From Chitiniphilus purpureus (GTDB lineage: Bacteria > Pseudomonadota > Gammaproteobacteria > Burkholderiales > Chitinibacteraceae), in assembly GCF_025642115.1 (NCBI RefSeq), contig NZ_CP106753.1:1697501-1761500 (forward strand): a stretch of DNA of 64,000 nt. Direction: 5' to 3'. Of the stretch, positions 18,278 through 27,828 are shown one piece after another. The number at the start of each line of letters is the position of its first letter. Within the stretch, counting starts at the first letter, position 1. Both the position numbers and the translations under genes were made by a program. The notes under the pieces are model-generated. The model worked only from the letters and a program-made list of their open reading frames with translations. It made no database searches and had not been told where the DNA came from.

Positions 18278-18724
18278 TGACCTCCTCCCGATTAACCAAG
18301 CGGTCGAAACGGGGGATTTCCGGGTTCACGGCGGGCGAGTCGGAACTCGCTCGGGGTCAGGCCACCACAGCGCACTGTGGGGCCTGAATTCCTTGTAATC
18401 CACCCGCCATCGTTCGATCTTCTCAAGCGCATCTTTCCACGACAGGAACTGGGGCGCGTTCAGGCATCCGTTCCGCAGGCTGCCGTTGAATGACGCGATG
18501 GACACGTTATCCGTGGGTTTGCCGGGACGTGAGAAGTCCAGCGTCACCCCATGCGCATGCGCCCATCGATCCGGCGCCACCGAAATGAATTCACCGCCGT
18601 TATCGACCCGATTCCGTTGCGGCGTCCCGCGCAGCGCCTGCACATGCTGCATGGTCGTCCCCACCTCGGCCGCTTTCAGCGCGTAATCCACCGTGATTGC
18701 CAGACTCTCCTGGCTGAAGTTATC
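18278..18724 (-). mobile_element. IS3-family remnant (left end and 3' part of orfB)
   Basis: It begins with the terminal sequence TGACCTCCTCCCG, shared with the intact elements at 34902 and 43821, and continues with a diverged copy of their orfB C-terminus (VQALRGTPQRNRVDNGGEF, TLDFSRPGKPTDN, NGSLRN, KIERWRVDYKEFRPHSAL). Substitutions have destroyed key residues (for example NVSIASFNG for NAFIESFNG, which removes the DDE glutamate). It stops abruptly at 18724. It is older than the two intact composites. Confidence 0.85.
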
Positions 18725-18868
18725 CGGGCACGACGTCGAAGAGTATCAAAATGCCAGTCACGGCTATCAAGATGAAGGTCCCGATGGCCAGGAGCGTGGA
18801 CCATGTGCGCCAGCCAAATGGCTTGGCAGATCTGCTCGCTGCTCCTTGGCAAGCAGGTCGCTGATGGT
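18725..18868 (-). pseudogene. Truncated membrane-protein N-terminus cut by the IS remnant
   Basis: A minus-strand frame next to the IS remnant reads FGWRTWSTLLAIGTFILIAV followed by TGILILFDVVPG, a typical first transmembrane helix of small cytochrome b-like or DUF4405 membrane proteins. It ends at the IS boundary and no clear start codon is visible. It is probably the stub of a gene destroyed by the IS. Confidence 0.3.
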
Positions 18869-18871
18869 CGG

Positions 18872-19813
18872 TTATGGAGTGAAGACGATCCGCTCGCCCG
18901 TTTGCGGCACTTGAGACCAGGCCCGCTGTATATCGCGAAGTGGCGTGGCCTTGGCGTCGATCCGGAACGTGCCGCGTGCGATTTCGGCCGCCAGTGTCGG
19001 CAGCTCCTTGAGCATTTCGCGGCCTGACACCGCACCATGGCCGCTGCCGACGATCTGGATGCAGGCAGAACGCAAAAATGCACCGGGAATGGCCGCGATC
19101 TCGCCCGCCATCGAGCCGATCTGTATCCACGTGAGCGGCAAGCTGCGATTCGGCCGTTGCATAAGAACAGCTTCCATGGCACCCACGGCACTGTTGCCCC
19201 ATACGAAGTCGAGCACGACGTCCACCTCGCGCGCCAGCGTACCGAGGCGGTCATCTCCCAAGGTCACAGTGTCCGTGGCGCCAAGCGCATGCAGTTGCAC
19301 GAGCCTGGATTCTTCGCGGCCTGCCGCGATGATCTGCGACGCGCCCAAGTGCCGGGCAATTTGCACGGCCATGCTTCCCGAACTGCCAGTAGCACCGAGG
19401 ATGAGTACTTTTTGTCCGCGACGGAATGGCGCTCTGCAGCGCAGTGCGAGCCAGGACGCCATTGCGGGGTTCATTGCCCCGGCTAGGGTGACCGGGTCGC
19501 TGTCATCAGGTAGCTCGATGCTGTGGTCGAGCGCGATGACAGTCTTTTCGGCCATCGTGCCGGGTTGGCCGGGGGCCTGCGCGAAATAGCGTAACTTGCC
19601 GTCGGCGCCGCGACCGACACCATCCACACCCGGAACGAGGGGCACTGCCGCAATACTGGAGTAATGCGCCCCCGAGGCTCGCCCGCGGGTGAGATGGTGC
19701 AGGCCGGCGGCGAGCACGTCGACGAGCATTTCTTCCGGGCCAGCTGGCGCGGGGTCGGGAACGTCACCGTAGTGCGGTGGCAGGTCGAATGAGGTAATGA
19801 TGGCTGCTTTCAA
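18872..19813 (-). CDS. Quinone-oxidoreductase-like MDR-family dehydrogenase
   Basis: TTG 19813 (MKAAIITSFDLPPHYGDVPD) has GGAG six bases upstream. The product is 313 aa. It has the GroES-like N-terminus of medium-chain dehydrogenases and an NAD(P)H Rossmann motif in VLILGATGSSGSMAVQIARH. No structural or catalytic zinc cysteines are seen, so it is of the zinc-independent quinone oxidoreductase type. It is divergent from a MarR regulator, an arrangement common for electrophile- or quinone-responsive pairs. Substrate unknown. Confidence 0.8.
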   Translation of the reverse strand: MKAAIITSFDLPPHYGDVPDPAPAGPEEMLVDVLAAGLHHLTRGRASGAHYSSIAAVPLVPGVDGVGRGADGKLRYFAQAPGQPGTMAEKTVIALDHSIELPDDSDPVTLAGAMNPAMASWLALRCRAPFRRGQKVLILGATGSSGSMAVQIARHLGASQIIAAGREESRLVQLHALGATDTVTLGDDRLGTLAREVDVVLDFVWGNSAVGAMEAVLMQRPNRSLPLTWIQIGSMAGEIAAIPGAFLRSACIQIVGSGHGAVSGREMLKELPTLAAEIARGTFRIDAKATPLRDIQRAWSQVPQTGERIVFTP

Positions 19814-19859
19814 GGTGGTCTCCAGTGAAGCATGGCGCGGGTCGCGCCGTCATGTTGAT

Positions 19860-19895
19860 TCGTAATACGATCTATTTTTGATGCGTAATGCGTAC
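19860..19895. promoter_or_regulatory. Candidate MarR operator pair
   Basis: TCGTAATACGA (19860-19870) is a perfect short palindrome around a central A. A related GCGTAATGCGTAC (19883-19895) lies 23 bases on, about two helical turns. Both lie between the divergent oxidoreductase and MarR genes. Confidence 0.5.
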
Positions 19896-19916
19896 TATGT
19901 CAATATGTGAGCCATC

Positions 19917-20366
19917 ATGGAAAAACAGAATCTGGTGAAAGAAGCTGACGGGCCTGGGACAGGGTTGGCCGATGCATTGGTGCCAACTGCCTTCGTCACC
20001 ATGGCGGTGCTCAACAAGATTGGGGCTGAGCATGATCTGTCGCTCACCCTGATACGCGTCCTGGGTATCCTGCGGGACCGACGCCCGCGTATGGCCGAGC
20101 TGGCCGACTACCTCGGACTGGAGCGGCAGACGATGTCGGGGCTGATCGCCCGAGCGGAAAAAAGGGGACTGGTGGCTCGCGCGCCCAATGCAGAAGATGG
20201 CCGTGCGACCGATGTTTTCTTGACGAGCGAGGGCACTCAGCTTGTACAGCGCTTGCATGCTCAGATGCAACGGGCGCTGGCGCCACTCACTGAACAGCTC
20301 AGCACATCGGATCAGCAACTTCTTCAGAAGCTGCTGCTGCGCATGCTCGAAACCCGGGGAAGTTGA
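19917..20366 (+). CDS. MarR-family transcriptional regulator
   Basis: The product is 149 aa with the MarR winged helix: LTLIRVLGILRDRRPRMAEL, LADYLGLERQTMSGLIARAE and the wing EDGRATDVFLTSEGTQL. ATG 19917 has only a weak ribosome site. It is divergent from the quinone-oxidoreductase gene with candidate palindromes between them, so it probably controls that gene in response to a phenolic or oxidising ligand. The ligand cannot be read from the sequence. Confidence 0.85.
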   Translation: MEKQNLVKEADGPGTGLADALVPTAFVTMAVLNKIGAEHDLSLTLIRVLGILRDRRPRMAELADYLGLERQTMSGLIARAEKRGLVARAPNAEDGRATDVFLTSEGTQLVQRLHAQMQRALAPLTEQLSTSDQQLLQKLLLRMLETRGS

Positions 20367-20460
20367 AGCGATCGAGCGCTTGGTGGCTTGCCCTGGTTTG
20401 AATCGCCTCGGGTTTCCCAGACACTTCAAGCGCCTCAAACTGAGGCCCTCAAGGAGGTGC

Positions 20461-20965
20461 CATGAGCAGTCAGCGTTACCCCGAAGAATTCAAGAAGCGA
20501 AGCCGTAAAACAGGTTCGGGAGCGGCAGCATCCGGTCGCTGAGGTTGCGGAACGGCTCGGCGGTGTTGCTCGACCTGTTCTGGCACCGGTGATCGGCTGG
20601 TCGATCGGTTCGCGCATCGATCGCAAGCTGGCGATCAATGCGCTGCCTATGGCGCTCTGGCGCCGACAGCCAAAGCAAGAGGTGCAGGTGCATTCCGACC
20701 AAGGTGGTCAGTTCAGCAGCTATGAGTACAGGGCTTTCTGAAGGCACATCGCCTGGTGCCAAGCATGAGCCGACGTGGCAACTGCCATGACAATGCCGTG
20801 GCCGAGAGCTTCTTCCAACTGCTCAGGCGCGAACGGATTCGACGCAAGACCTACCCAAACCGGGAAGAAGCAAGGCGTGACGTGTTTGATTACATCGAAC
20901 TGTTCTGCAACCCGAAGCGTCGGCACGGCGCCAGCAATCGGCTATCGCCGCTAGAGTCTGAGCGA
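20461..20965 (+). pseudogene. Decayed IS3-family transposase (orfA start joined to orfB end)
   Basis: It starts as an orfA (MSSQRYPEEFK), frameshifts near 20495 into EAVKQVRERQHPVAEVAERL in the next frame, then after a large deletion continues as an orfB C-terminus: EVQVHSDQGGQFSSYEYRAF, a stop, then SMSRRGNCHDNAVAESFFQL and REEARRDVFDYIELFCNPKR. It is a different IS3 subgroup from the 34.9-kb element. The frameshift, internal stop and deletion make it inactive. Confidence 0.85.
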
Positions 20966-21020
20966 CAACATCCGCAACGGCGCGCGAGCGTCCAGGGAGG
21001 CCGGGGCGATCCAACTGCTC

Positions 21021-21104
21021 CCCTTGACTACTCAAGAGGACAGTCGAGAGCAGAGACAGGAAACCAGCGGAAAGTATGCTGGAAGCGGCGGTGTTGGCAG
21101 GGCC
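21021..21104. repeat. 84-bp repeat, copy A (left flank of RHS island)
   Basis: It begins CCCTTGACTACTCAAGAGG and ends GGCGGTGTTGGCAGGGCC. A copy of the same length lies at 30000-30083, in the same orientation, with scattered substitutions. The two copies bracket the whole RHS region. Confidence 0.75.
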
Positions 21105-21411
21105 CCTCAACAAGCGATTCTTGAGCGTATTCCTGCATCACAGTAAGGAGCGCCGTCATTCAGTGACATGCATTTGCCATTTTGACTGATCGTCACATAA
21201 AATATAACTTTTTTATTTCTTACGTTTGCCTGAATTTGAGCTTGTGCATAATGCGGGCCATTCATGAAATTGCATCAATGAACAGCAATAGAAAAAATCT
21301 AATTACTATGATTTATTGGTTCAACTTTAATAATGCTTGGCGAAAAATATTTCCTTGGGCATGTTAAGGTAAGGACGCATACAACATTACTTTAATATTA
21401 TTGGTGCCCTG
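21105..21411. other. AT-rich non-coding leader of the RHS gene
   Basis: There is a sharp drop in GC from about 21170. No gene is seen. The sequence immediately before 21412 (TTAATATTATTGGTGCCCTG) should carry the RHS promoter and a weak ribosome site. Confidence 0.4.
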
Positions 21412-23733
21412 ATGAGAAATCTGCATTTAACGATGATGGTTGTTTTGCTTGGTGCTAGTATTTTTCCTGTGTCGGCGGCAAGTGGAAAGATTGGCTTTGT
21501 TGCATCTGACGGAACTAAATTTGTTCTTGACGATGAAATAGAAGGTGGGAAAGATTCTGTTGAGAGTGCAGTTGTAGATCGTCTTAGAAGAAAGAAGGGA
21601 ACTTTTAGCGTCGTTGATTCATTTAAATACACAGCTAGTTGGTCAGGTTGTTCTGCTTCGGGGCGGGCATATAGCGGTGGTGTACAGGGATGCCTTTTCA
21701 ATTGGGTTGAGGGAGTCACGGCTGCAGAGGTTTGCCGGCGTATCGCTATTGCGGAAAAAGCACGCCCTCCTATAGCTGCCCCAAATATGAGAATACGTCG
21801 TTGGCGAATGGAAAGTAGAACAGAGATGTTTCCTACTGACGACTATATTTGTGTGACCGAATTTGATTCGAATGCTGGTCCTGTTCGGTGGGAGCATGTT
21901 GTTAAAATGAGTACACCCACAGCACCATCTGCGCCGGATGTTTATAGCGATGTCAACAAAGGCGAATGTGACGCCGATCCCCAGGAAAGTATTTCTGCTA
22001 TGTGTGGAAATCCTATCCATGTTGGCACTGGTAATAAATTCCAGGCAGAGTTGGATTATGCTCACTCTAAGTCGCCTTTTATTAAATATGTTCGCTATTA
22101 TAATTCCTTGGGAACTTCGATTGCCTTGCCCCTTTATGTGGCGCCAAACTGGTCCGATAATTTTCATGCCTTTTTGATTCCAGATGCAGGAGAGAGTGAT
22201 GCTGGATTGCAAGCGTATCGACCTGACGGGCGCTTGGTGGTATTTCGGCCTATTGGCGGTGGCAGGTTTGCTGCGGCAACAAATCCATTTGAGCGTCTGG
22301 AGAATCTCGGGCCTGGGGAGATTAGCCCAAAGTGGCGCTATACAAATGCGCAAAACATAATTGAAGATTACGATGCGCAGGGCCAATTGATAAGCATTTC
22401 TGGGTTGAATGGTGAGCGAGTCGAGCTGTCGTATAACGAGTTTGGCCAGATTCTGAATATTCAAGACAAAAAGCGGCCTGGTCTCGGGTTGAGATTTGAA
22501 TACGGTTTCACAGCAGGAATGAATCTATTGCGCCGTGTCTGGCTGATTTCGCCGGGCCAAAGTGATGAAGCCATTGCTACTTATGAATATGACCCAAACA
22601 CTAATAACTATCCTGGTGGGCGCCTTTTTGCAGTTACCTATGCCGATGGTAAGCAGCGGCAATACCGGTATGAAGACCCAGATTTCAAGGATGCCTTGAC
22701 TTCACTAGTAGATGAAGACGGGAATGTCTTGGCCACATGGAAATACAACGATGACGGCCTTGCCTATGAGAGTAGCCATGCGGGCAATGTAGGCAAGATC
22801 ACCGTGGCCTATGGAGTAGATGACCTACATGCAACTGTGACATCGGCAAGCGGAGCGGAATTGGACTTCGAATTGGCCGATGTTGCCGGTAACGTGAAGG
22901 TGAAGCGGCGTACTCGCAGTTGCGCTGGTGTGGATTGCACTGGTGAAATCCAGTTGGAGCGTGATTCCAGGGGAAATGTTGTAAAAGCAGTTGATGCTTT
23001 AAGCAGTGTCACGACATATGTATACGATCCTGTACGCCATTTGGAAACCAGCCGGACTGAAGCCGCAGGTACGCCGGAAGCACGGAGCATTAGCACAATG
23101 TGGCACCCCAATTGGCGCCTGCCGGATACGATCGATGAGCCCGGGCGTGTCACCAAATATGTTTATGATGGCCAGGGGAATCTCAAATCGAAGGCTGTGA
23201 CTGCAAATGGTGAAGTGCGTCAGCAATCGTGGACTTATCTGCCCAACGGCTTCATGGAAACCGCAACTGATGAGCGAGGCAAAGTCACCCGCTATACCTA
23301 CGATGAGTTAGGGAATGTCAAAACGATTACCAATCCGGCTGGTCAAGTGACCCAATTCCCTAGCTATGACGCCCACGGCAATGTATTGGAAATGGTGGAT
23401 GCTGATGGTCGCCGTACTTTATTTGCCTATGATCAGCGCCAGCGTCTGATAACCAGAACGGAGAGCGGCGAAAAGACCCAGTTTGAATACTACAGCACTG
23501 GTTTGCTCAAACGAATCGTTTTTCCTGATCAAAGCCATATTGGGTACCGATACAATTTTGCCCATCAACTGATAGGCGTTGAGCATAGTAGTGGCAGTCG
23601 TATCGATTATGTGCCGGATAGCAATGGCAATATCGAGCAGGAAGACCGTTATGACGCCGATGGCGTATTGGCTGCTGGATTACAAGTGGCACAGCAAGCA
23701 CGTATGCTGCCTGCGCACCCTCGCGCCCAGTAA
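21412..23733 (+). CDS. RHS/YD-repeat protein, C-terminally truncated
   Basis: The product is 773 aa. A signal peptide (MRNLHLTMMVVLLGASIFPV, SAA) precedes a domain of unknown type (residues about 25-190). The DUF6531-like RHS entry follows (NPIHVGTGNKFQAELDYAHS, FIKYVRYYNSLG), then YD repeats (YDAQGQLISI, YNEFGQILNI, YDGQGNLKSK, YDELGNVKTI). It ends after DRYDADGVLA with an unrelated tail, and the conserved RHS core (DPIGL...NxY) and toxin tip are absent. Recombination at about 23670 has probably cut it. It is AT-richer than the core genome. It could still be exported, but as a shell without a toxin. Confidence 0.8.
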   Translation: MRNLHLTMMVVLLGASIFPVSAASGKIGFVASDGTKFVLDDEIEGGKDSVESAVVDRLRRKKGTFSVVDSFKYTASWSGCSASGRAYSGGVQGCLFNWVEGVTAAEVCRRIAIAEKARPPIAAPNMRIRRWRMESRTEMFPTDDYICVTEFDSNAGPVRWEHVVKMSTPTAPSAPDVYSDVNKGECDADPQESISAMCGNPIHVGTGNKFQAELDYAHSKSPFIKYVRYYNSLGTSIALPLYVAPNWSDNFHAFLIPDAGESDAGLQAYRPDGRLVVFRPIGGGRFAAATNPFERLENLGPGEISPKWRYTNAQNIIEDYDAQGQLISISGLNGERVELSYNEFGQILNIQDKKRPGLGLRFEYGFTAGMNLLRRVWLISPGQSDEAIATYEYDPNTNNYPGGRLFAVTYADGKQRQYRYEDPDFKDALTSLVDEDGNVLATWKYNDDGLAYESSHAGNVGKITVAYGVDDLHATVTSASGAELDFELADVAGNVKVKRRTRSCAGVDCTGEIQLERDSRGNVVKAVDALSSVTTYVYDPVRHLETSRTEAAGTPEARSISTMWHPNWRLPDTIDEPGRVTKYVYDGQGNLKSKAVTANGEVRQQSWTYLPNGFMETATDERGKVTRYTYDELGNVKTITNPAGQVTQFPSYDAHGNVLEMVDADGRRTLFAYDQRQRLITRTESGEKTQFEYYSTGLLKRIVFPDQSHIGYRYNFAHQLIGVEHSSGSRIDYVPDSNGNIEQEDRYDADGVLAAGLQVAQQARMLPAHPRAQ

Positions 23734-23775
23734 TATACATAATGTACTCAGCGTTGAATATAACAAGACAAGCAT

Positions 23776-26415
23776 ATGATCAAATCCCATTTCTTAAAGA
23801 TTGCTGTTGCCACTGCACTGGCATTTGGCACTGTGGCAGTGGAAACGTTGTTTCCGATGCAGGCGCTGGCTAGTACACCATGTGTGGATTGGCAGGAAGG
23901 CACTAACTATACGGCGGGACAGGTCGTACGGTTTAACAATCAGACGTATACAGCGCTTGTTACGCATACGGCCTATGTAGGGGCCGGTTGGACTCCTCCA
24001 ACCTCACCGACCCTATGGCAAATAGGCGGCATGTGCGGCACACCTACTCCGTCGCCTACCCCGGTTCCGACCCTGACCCCTACGCCAGTCGTGACACCTA
24101 GCCCGGTGGTGACGCCTACACCGTCGCCCACGCCTACGCCAGTGGTCACGCCTACGCCTACTCCAGTGCCAACACCAACTTTGGCACCGGGTGAGCTAGC
24201 TCCACATCAACGTAAGGTCAGCAGATATTACAAGTATGATCCGGCAGGCCGCCTGCAGCGCATCATGGATGCCCAGGGCCACCAGACCACCTTCACCTAT
24301 GACGCCAACGGCAACCGCACCAGCCGCAAGGACGCCCTCGGCCGCGAAACCCGCTACGCCTACGATGCCCTCAATCGCCTGGTCCGCATCACCCATCCCG
24401 ACGGCGGCCTTGTCGAATTGCGCTACGACGCCCGCGACAACCTGGTCTCGGTCAAGGATGCCCTCGGCTTCACCACCACCTACACCTACAACGGCTTCGA
24501 TGACCTGATCCGCCAGCTCAGCCCCGACAGCGGCGCCACCACCACCACCTACGACGCCAGCGGCCTGCCCCAGAGCAGGACCGACGCCCGCGGCAAGACC
24601 GCCAGCGTCACCCGCGACGACCTGGGCCGGCCCCTCCGCATCGCCTTTGGCGACGAGACCCACCAGTTCAGCTACGACCCACCCAACGGCACGGGCCAGC
24701 CGGCCGGCTTCAGCGACGCCAGCGGCAGCACCAAGTACAGCTACGACCCGCAGGGCCGCCTGGCGCAGGTGACCCGCCAGCTCGGCAACGCCACCCTGGT
24801 CACCCGGTACGGCTACACCGCCGCCGGCCAGCTCAACCGCATCGCCTACCCCTCCGGCACCATTGTCGAATACGACTGGCAGCATGGTCAGGTCAGCGCT
24901 ATGCGCGTCAACGGCCAGCCACTGCTGGACCAGCTGCACTACAGCACCGACGGTCGCCCTCTCGCCTGGCGCTGGGGCAATGGCCAACTGCGCCAGGCCC
25001 CCGGCGATGCCCAGGGCCGTGTCGCCGGCCTCACGCTGGCCGACAGCCAGTTCAGCTATAGCTACGACGCCGTCGGCAACCTCACCCGCCAGGACCCGGG
25101 CACCGCCGCGCTGCGCAGCTACGGCTACGACCGCATGGACCGGCTGGCCCAGGCCAGCATCGGCACCACCCAGTACAGCTACCGCTATGACCTGAATGGG
25201 AACCGCACCGAGAAGCACACCGGCGCCGCCATCAACCTGCTCACCCACCATCCGGCCAACAACCAGGTGCTCAGCGTCGCCGGGGCCGGCCTGGACGGCA
25301 AGTACAGCTACGATGCCGCCGGCAACATGGTCAACTACGGCGCCAACCTGTACAACAACGCCGGCCGGCTGATCCGCAGCAACAGCACCCCGGCGCGCCA
25401 CTACCGCTACAACGCACTCGGGCAGCGGGTACAGAAGAGCGACAACGCCAGCGACACCACGCTGTACGCCTATGATCCGCAAGGCCAGCTGCAAGGCGAA
25501 TACGACGCCGCCGGCCAGCCGAAGCTGGAACACCTGTGGCTGGGCACATTGCCGGTGGGCACGGTGCAGCACAGCCAGGGCACGGCGCAGCTGTACTACG
25601 CCTGGGCGGACCACCTGGGGGCCACGCGCCAGCTGAGCGACCCGGTCCGCCGCAAGGTGGTGTGGGACTGGCCGATCAGCGAGCCGTTCGGCCACAGTGG
25701 GGTGCGCGAGGACCCGGACGTCGATGGCAAGTTGGTGACGTACCACCTGCGCTTCCCGGGGCAGTACTTCGACAAGGAGACGGGACGGTTCCACAACTAC
25801 TTCCGGGATTATGATCCGCGGATTGGGCGGTATATTCAGAGCGATCCGATTGGGTTGGCGGGCGGGATTAATACGTATGGGTATGTTGAAGGAAGTCCGC
25901 TTTCAAGGGTCGACCCGCTTGGATTGCAATCAGACAAGATTAATTCTTACCCATTGCCCGGAATTCCAAATGTTTCTGCAGAAGCACAGAGGCGGCTTAG
26001 CAAGCAAGCAACAGAATTATTAAACGATGCTTTAGAAAAGCTTAACAGGCAGAAAACCTATCAGACCTACACGCGCTACAATCCAAAAACGGGAATGTGC
26101 TATAGCGGGCGTACTTCTGGCTATGACGACCCCGAAACCAACATAAAGAACCGCGCAAGGAACCAGCCTTTATTAAATGCAGAGGGATTTTTGCCTCCCA
26201 AACTAGATAAATCTTCGCCGAACTACAGCGCCATTAGAGGAAGGGAGCAGCAATTAATAGACATTAACGGCGGCGCCCGTAGCAGCGGCGGCATATCCAG
26301 AAATGCTATAAATGGTATTTCTCCAATAAATGTAGCGGGTCCGCTGCTATACATACCTGCCGCTTTGGATGAGTTTGGCGAACCTATTCCTGCTGGCGAA
26401 TGCACGTGCAAATGA
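23776..26415 (+). CDS. Secreted RHS toxin with carbohydrate-binding-like domain and GIY-YIG-like tip
   Basis: The product is 879 aa. Domains in order: signal peptide (residues 1-33, ending ALAS); a CBM5/12-like module (CVDWQEGTNYTAGQVVRFNN, ending LWQIGGMC); a TP/SP repeat linker (about 90-140); YD repeats from YKYDPAGRLQRIMD; the RHS core ending [19 protein letters not shown]; and a polymorphic tip of about 165 aa after VDPLGLQ. The tip has YTRYNPKTGMCYSGRTSG, an RAR segment and GREQQLID, which together resemble a GIY-YIG nuclease layout (Y..Y, R, E). That is inferred by eye. GC jumps at about 24240 and falls again at about 25920, so the gene is a three-part mosaic. A candidate immunity gene follows. 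Confidence 0.82.
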   Translation: MIKSHFLKIAVATALAFGTVAVETLFPMQALASTPCVDWQEGTNYTAGQVVRFNNQTYTALVTHTAYVGAGWTPPTSPTLWQIGGMCGTPTPSPTPVPTLTPTPVVTPSPVVTPTPSPTPTPVVTPTPTPVPTPTLAPGELAPHQRKVSRYYKYDPAGRLQRIMDAQGHQTTFTYDANGNRTSRKDALGRETRYAYDALNRLVRITHPDGGLVELRYDARDNLVSVKDALGFTTTYTYNGFDDLIRQLSPDSGATTTTYDASGLPQSRTDARGKTASVTRDDLGRPLRIAFGDETHQFSYDPPNGTGQPAGFSDASGSTKYSYDPQGRLAQVTRQLGNATLVTRYGYTAAGQLNRIAYPSGTIVEYDWQHGQVSAMRVNGQPLLDQLHYSTDGRPLAWRWGNGQLRQAPGDAQGRVAGLTLADSQFSYSYDAVGNLTRQDPGTAALRSYGYDRMDRLAQASIGTTQYSYRYDLNGNRTEKHTGAAINLLTHHPANNQVLSVAGAGLDGKYSYDAAGNMVNYGANLYNNAGRLIRSNSTPARHYRYNALGQRVQKSDNASDTTLYAYDPQGQLQGEYDAAGQPKLEHLWLGTLPVGTVQHSQGTAQLYYAWADHLGATRQLSDPVRRKVVWDWPISEPFGHSGVREDPDVDGKLVTYHLRFPGQYFDKETGRFHNYFRDYDPRIGRYIQSDPIGLAGGINTYGYVEGSPLSRVDPLGLQSDKINSYPLPGIPNVSAEAQRRLSKQATELLNDALEKLNRQKTYQTYTRYNPKTGMCYSGRTSGYDDPETNIKNRARNQPLLNAEGFLPPKLDKSSPNYSAIRGREQQLIDINGGARSSGGISRNAINGISPINVAGPLLYIPAALDEFGEPIPAGECTCK

Positions 26416-26429
26416 GAGAAGGCAAAAAA

Positions 26430-26870
26430 ATGCTATCAAATGACGAATACCAAATTCTTAAAAGATTTTTTATTTTCTATTTTGATAGATTCATTCCAGA
26501 AAATCAAAAAAGCAGCAATCCTAACAATCGGCCACAAATTTTCTTTGAAAATTTAGAGAAAGAGTCACTTTCAAAAGCAAAGAAAGGCTTGCAAATGGCA
26601 GTCAATGACATCGTTGAGATGTCAGCTGATTGGTCGCCAGAAAAGGTGTCAGAGGCAAACAAAATATTTTCTGAGAATGGCATCCTCACCTTAAATGAGG
26701 TGAGATTGAGGTTTTCAAGGAAACTAAAGGCTATATTAAGGCGAGGCGAAATAAAGAATGAAGTGGATTATTATCTGGTTAAAAGTGTCGTAGATGGCAT
26801 GTCTAGCCCCTGTATAGACCAGCTATGTAATATACTTGCCGCCTATGAACATAAGGCTCCATGCAATTAA
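26430..26870 (+). CDS. Putative immunity protein for the RHS tip at 26.4 kb
   Basis: ATG 26430 follows GAGAAGG 8 bases upstream, 14 bases after the RHS stop. The 146-aa product is AT-rich, charged and cytosolic (MLSNDEYQILKRFFIFYFDR, FFENLEKESLSKAKKGLQMA, LRFSRKLKAILRRGEIKNEV). There is no recognised domain, signal peptide or membrane span. The assignment as immunity rests on position directly after a polymorphic toxin tip and on low GC matching that tip. Confidence 0.6.
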   Translation: MLSNDEYQILKRFFIFYFDRFIPENQKSSNPNNRPQIFFENLEKESLSKAKKGLQMAVNDIVEMSADWSPEKVSEANKIFSENGILTLNEVRLRFSRKLKAILRRGEIKNEVDYYLVKSVVDGMSSPCIDQLCNILAAYEHKAPCN

Positions 26871-26904
26871 AGTGAGAGCCATATGAGTTAGATGGGTTTT
26901 AGAA

Positions 26905-27828
26905 TTGTGGCAGCCCACCGGCCTGTTGCAGAAGGTGGGCTTCACCCGCGCCAGCTATTTCGCCTACGACGAAGCCGGCCAATTGCTGGGCAAATACGAC
27001 GCCACCGGGCAGCGGGTGCAGGAAACGGTGTGGCTGAACGGGCACCCGATCGCGGTGCTGCAAGGCCCCAGCAGCGCCCCCCGGCTCTACTACGCCTGGA
27101 GCGACCACCTGGGCACGCCGCGGCAGCTGTTCGAGCCGACCACCGAGAAGGTGGTGTGGGACTGGCCGATCAGCGAGCCGTTCGGCCACAGTGGGGTGCG
27201 CGAGGACCCGGACGTTGATGGCAAGTTGGTGACGTACAACCTGCGCTTCCCGGGGCAGTACTTCGACAAGGAGACGGGGCGGTTCTACAACTACTTCCGG
27301 GATTATGATCCGCGGATCGGGCGGTATATCCAGAGTGATCCGATTGGGTTGGAAGGCGGGATTAATACGTATGGGTATGTAAGTGCAAACCCACTTCAGA
27401 AAATTGATCAATTTGGCTTGGTTGAAATATTTAATGTAAATGGCATTCCGCTTCATGCCTATCCTAAAGGAGAGGGTGGCAATGAAAGTGCAACTCATGG
27501 ACCGCATGGTGACTATCATTTTCATGTCAACGGAGAAAAAAATAAGGTCGTTGTTGTAGATAAAAATGGAACCTTAATCCCTGAAGATCCATCAAAACTA
27601 ACAACTAAGGAAGCTAATTCATTAAAACGCCTAACCGAAGAAGAGAGAAAATATATTCGAAAGGCATGCAGGGAAGTTTTTTATAATAATGCAAAAATTC
27701 TTCCCAGATTAAGAATGAAGCATCTAGGAGGGGTTGTAGGAGCTTTGTTATATCCCCTGGTTTCTAATAGCTATGAAGAAACCTGCTCTAAAGATTATCT
27801 GAACGAACTTGGGGATGTGTGTGATTAA
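26905..27828 (+). pseudogene. Orphan RHS C-terminal cassette 2 (core fragment plus new tip)
   Basis: The frame opens at a TTG without a ribosome site and starts in the middle of an RHS core (FTRASYFAYDEAGQLLGKYD). The core is of a different lineage from the 23776 gene until DWPISEPFGHSG, after which the two are nearly identical to DPIGL. The tip is new: VEIFNVNGIPLHAYPKGEGG, HGPHGDYHFHVNGEKNK and a helical C-terminus (KLTTKEANSLKRLTEEERKY). The histidine-rich HGPHGDYHFHV segment could be catalytic or metal-binding; I do not recognise the fold. It is a displaced tip, expressed only if recombined onto a full RHS gene. Confidence 0.7.

Noticed and set aside
24050..24185. CRISPR-like short repeats
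   Set aside because: These are codons of a Thr/Pro-rich linker (ACxCCx repeats) in frame with the RHS gene, without spacers.
24196..25794. Minus-strand 532-codon frame opposite the RHS core
   Set aside because: Its valine/alanine repeats mirror the YD repeats on the plus strand; it has no start context or domain.
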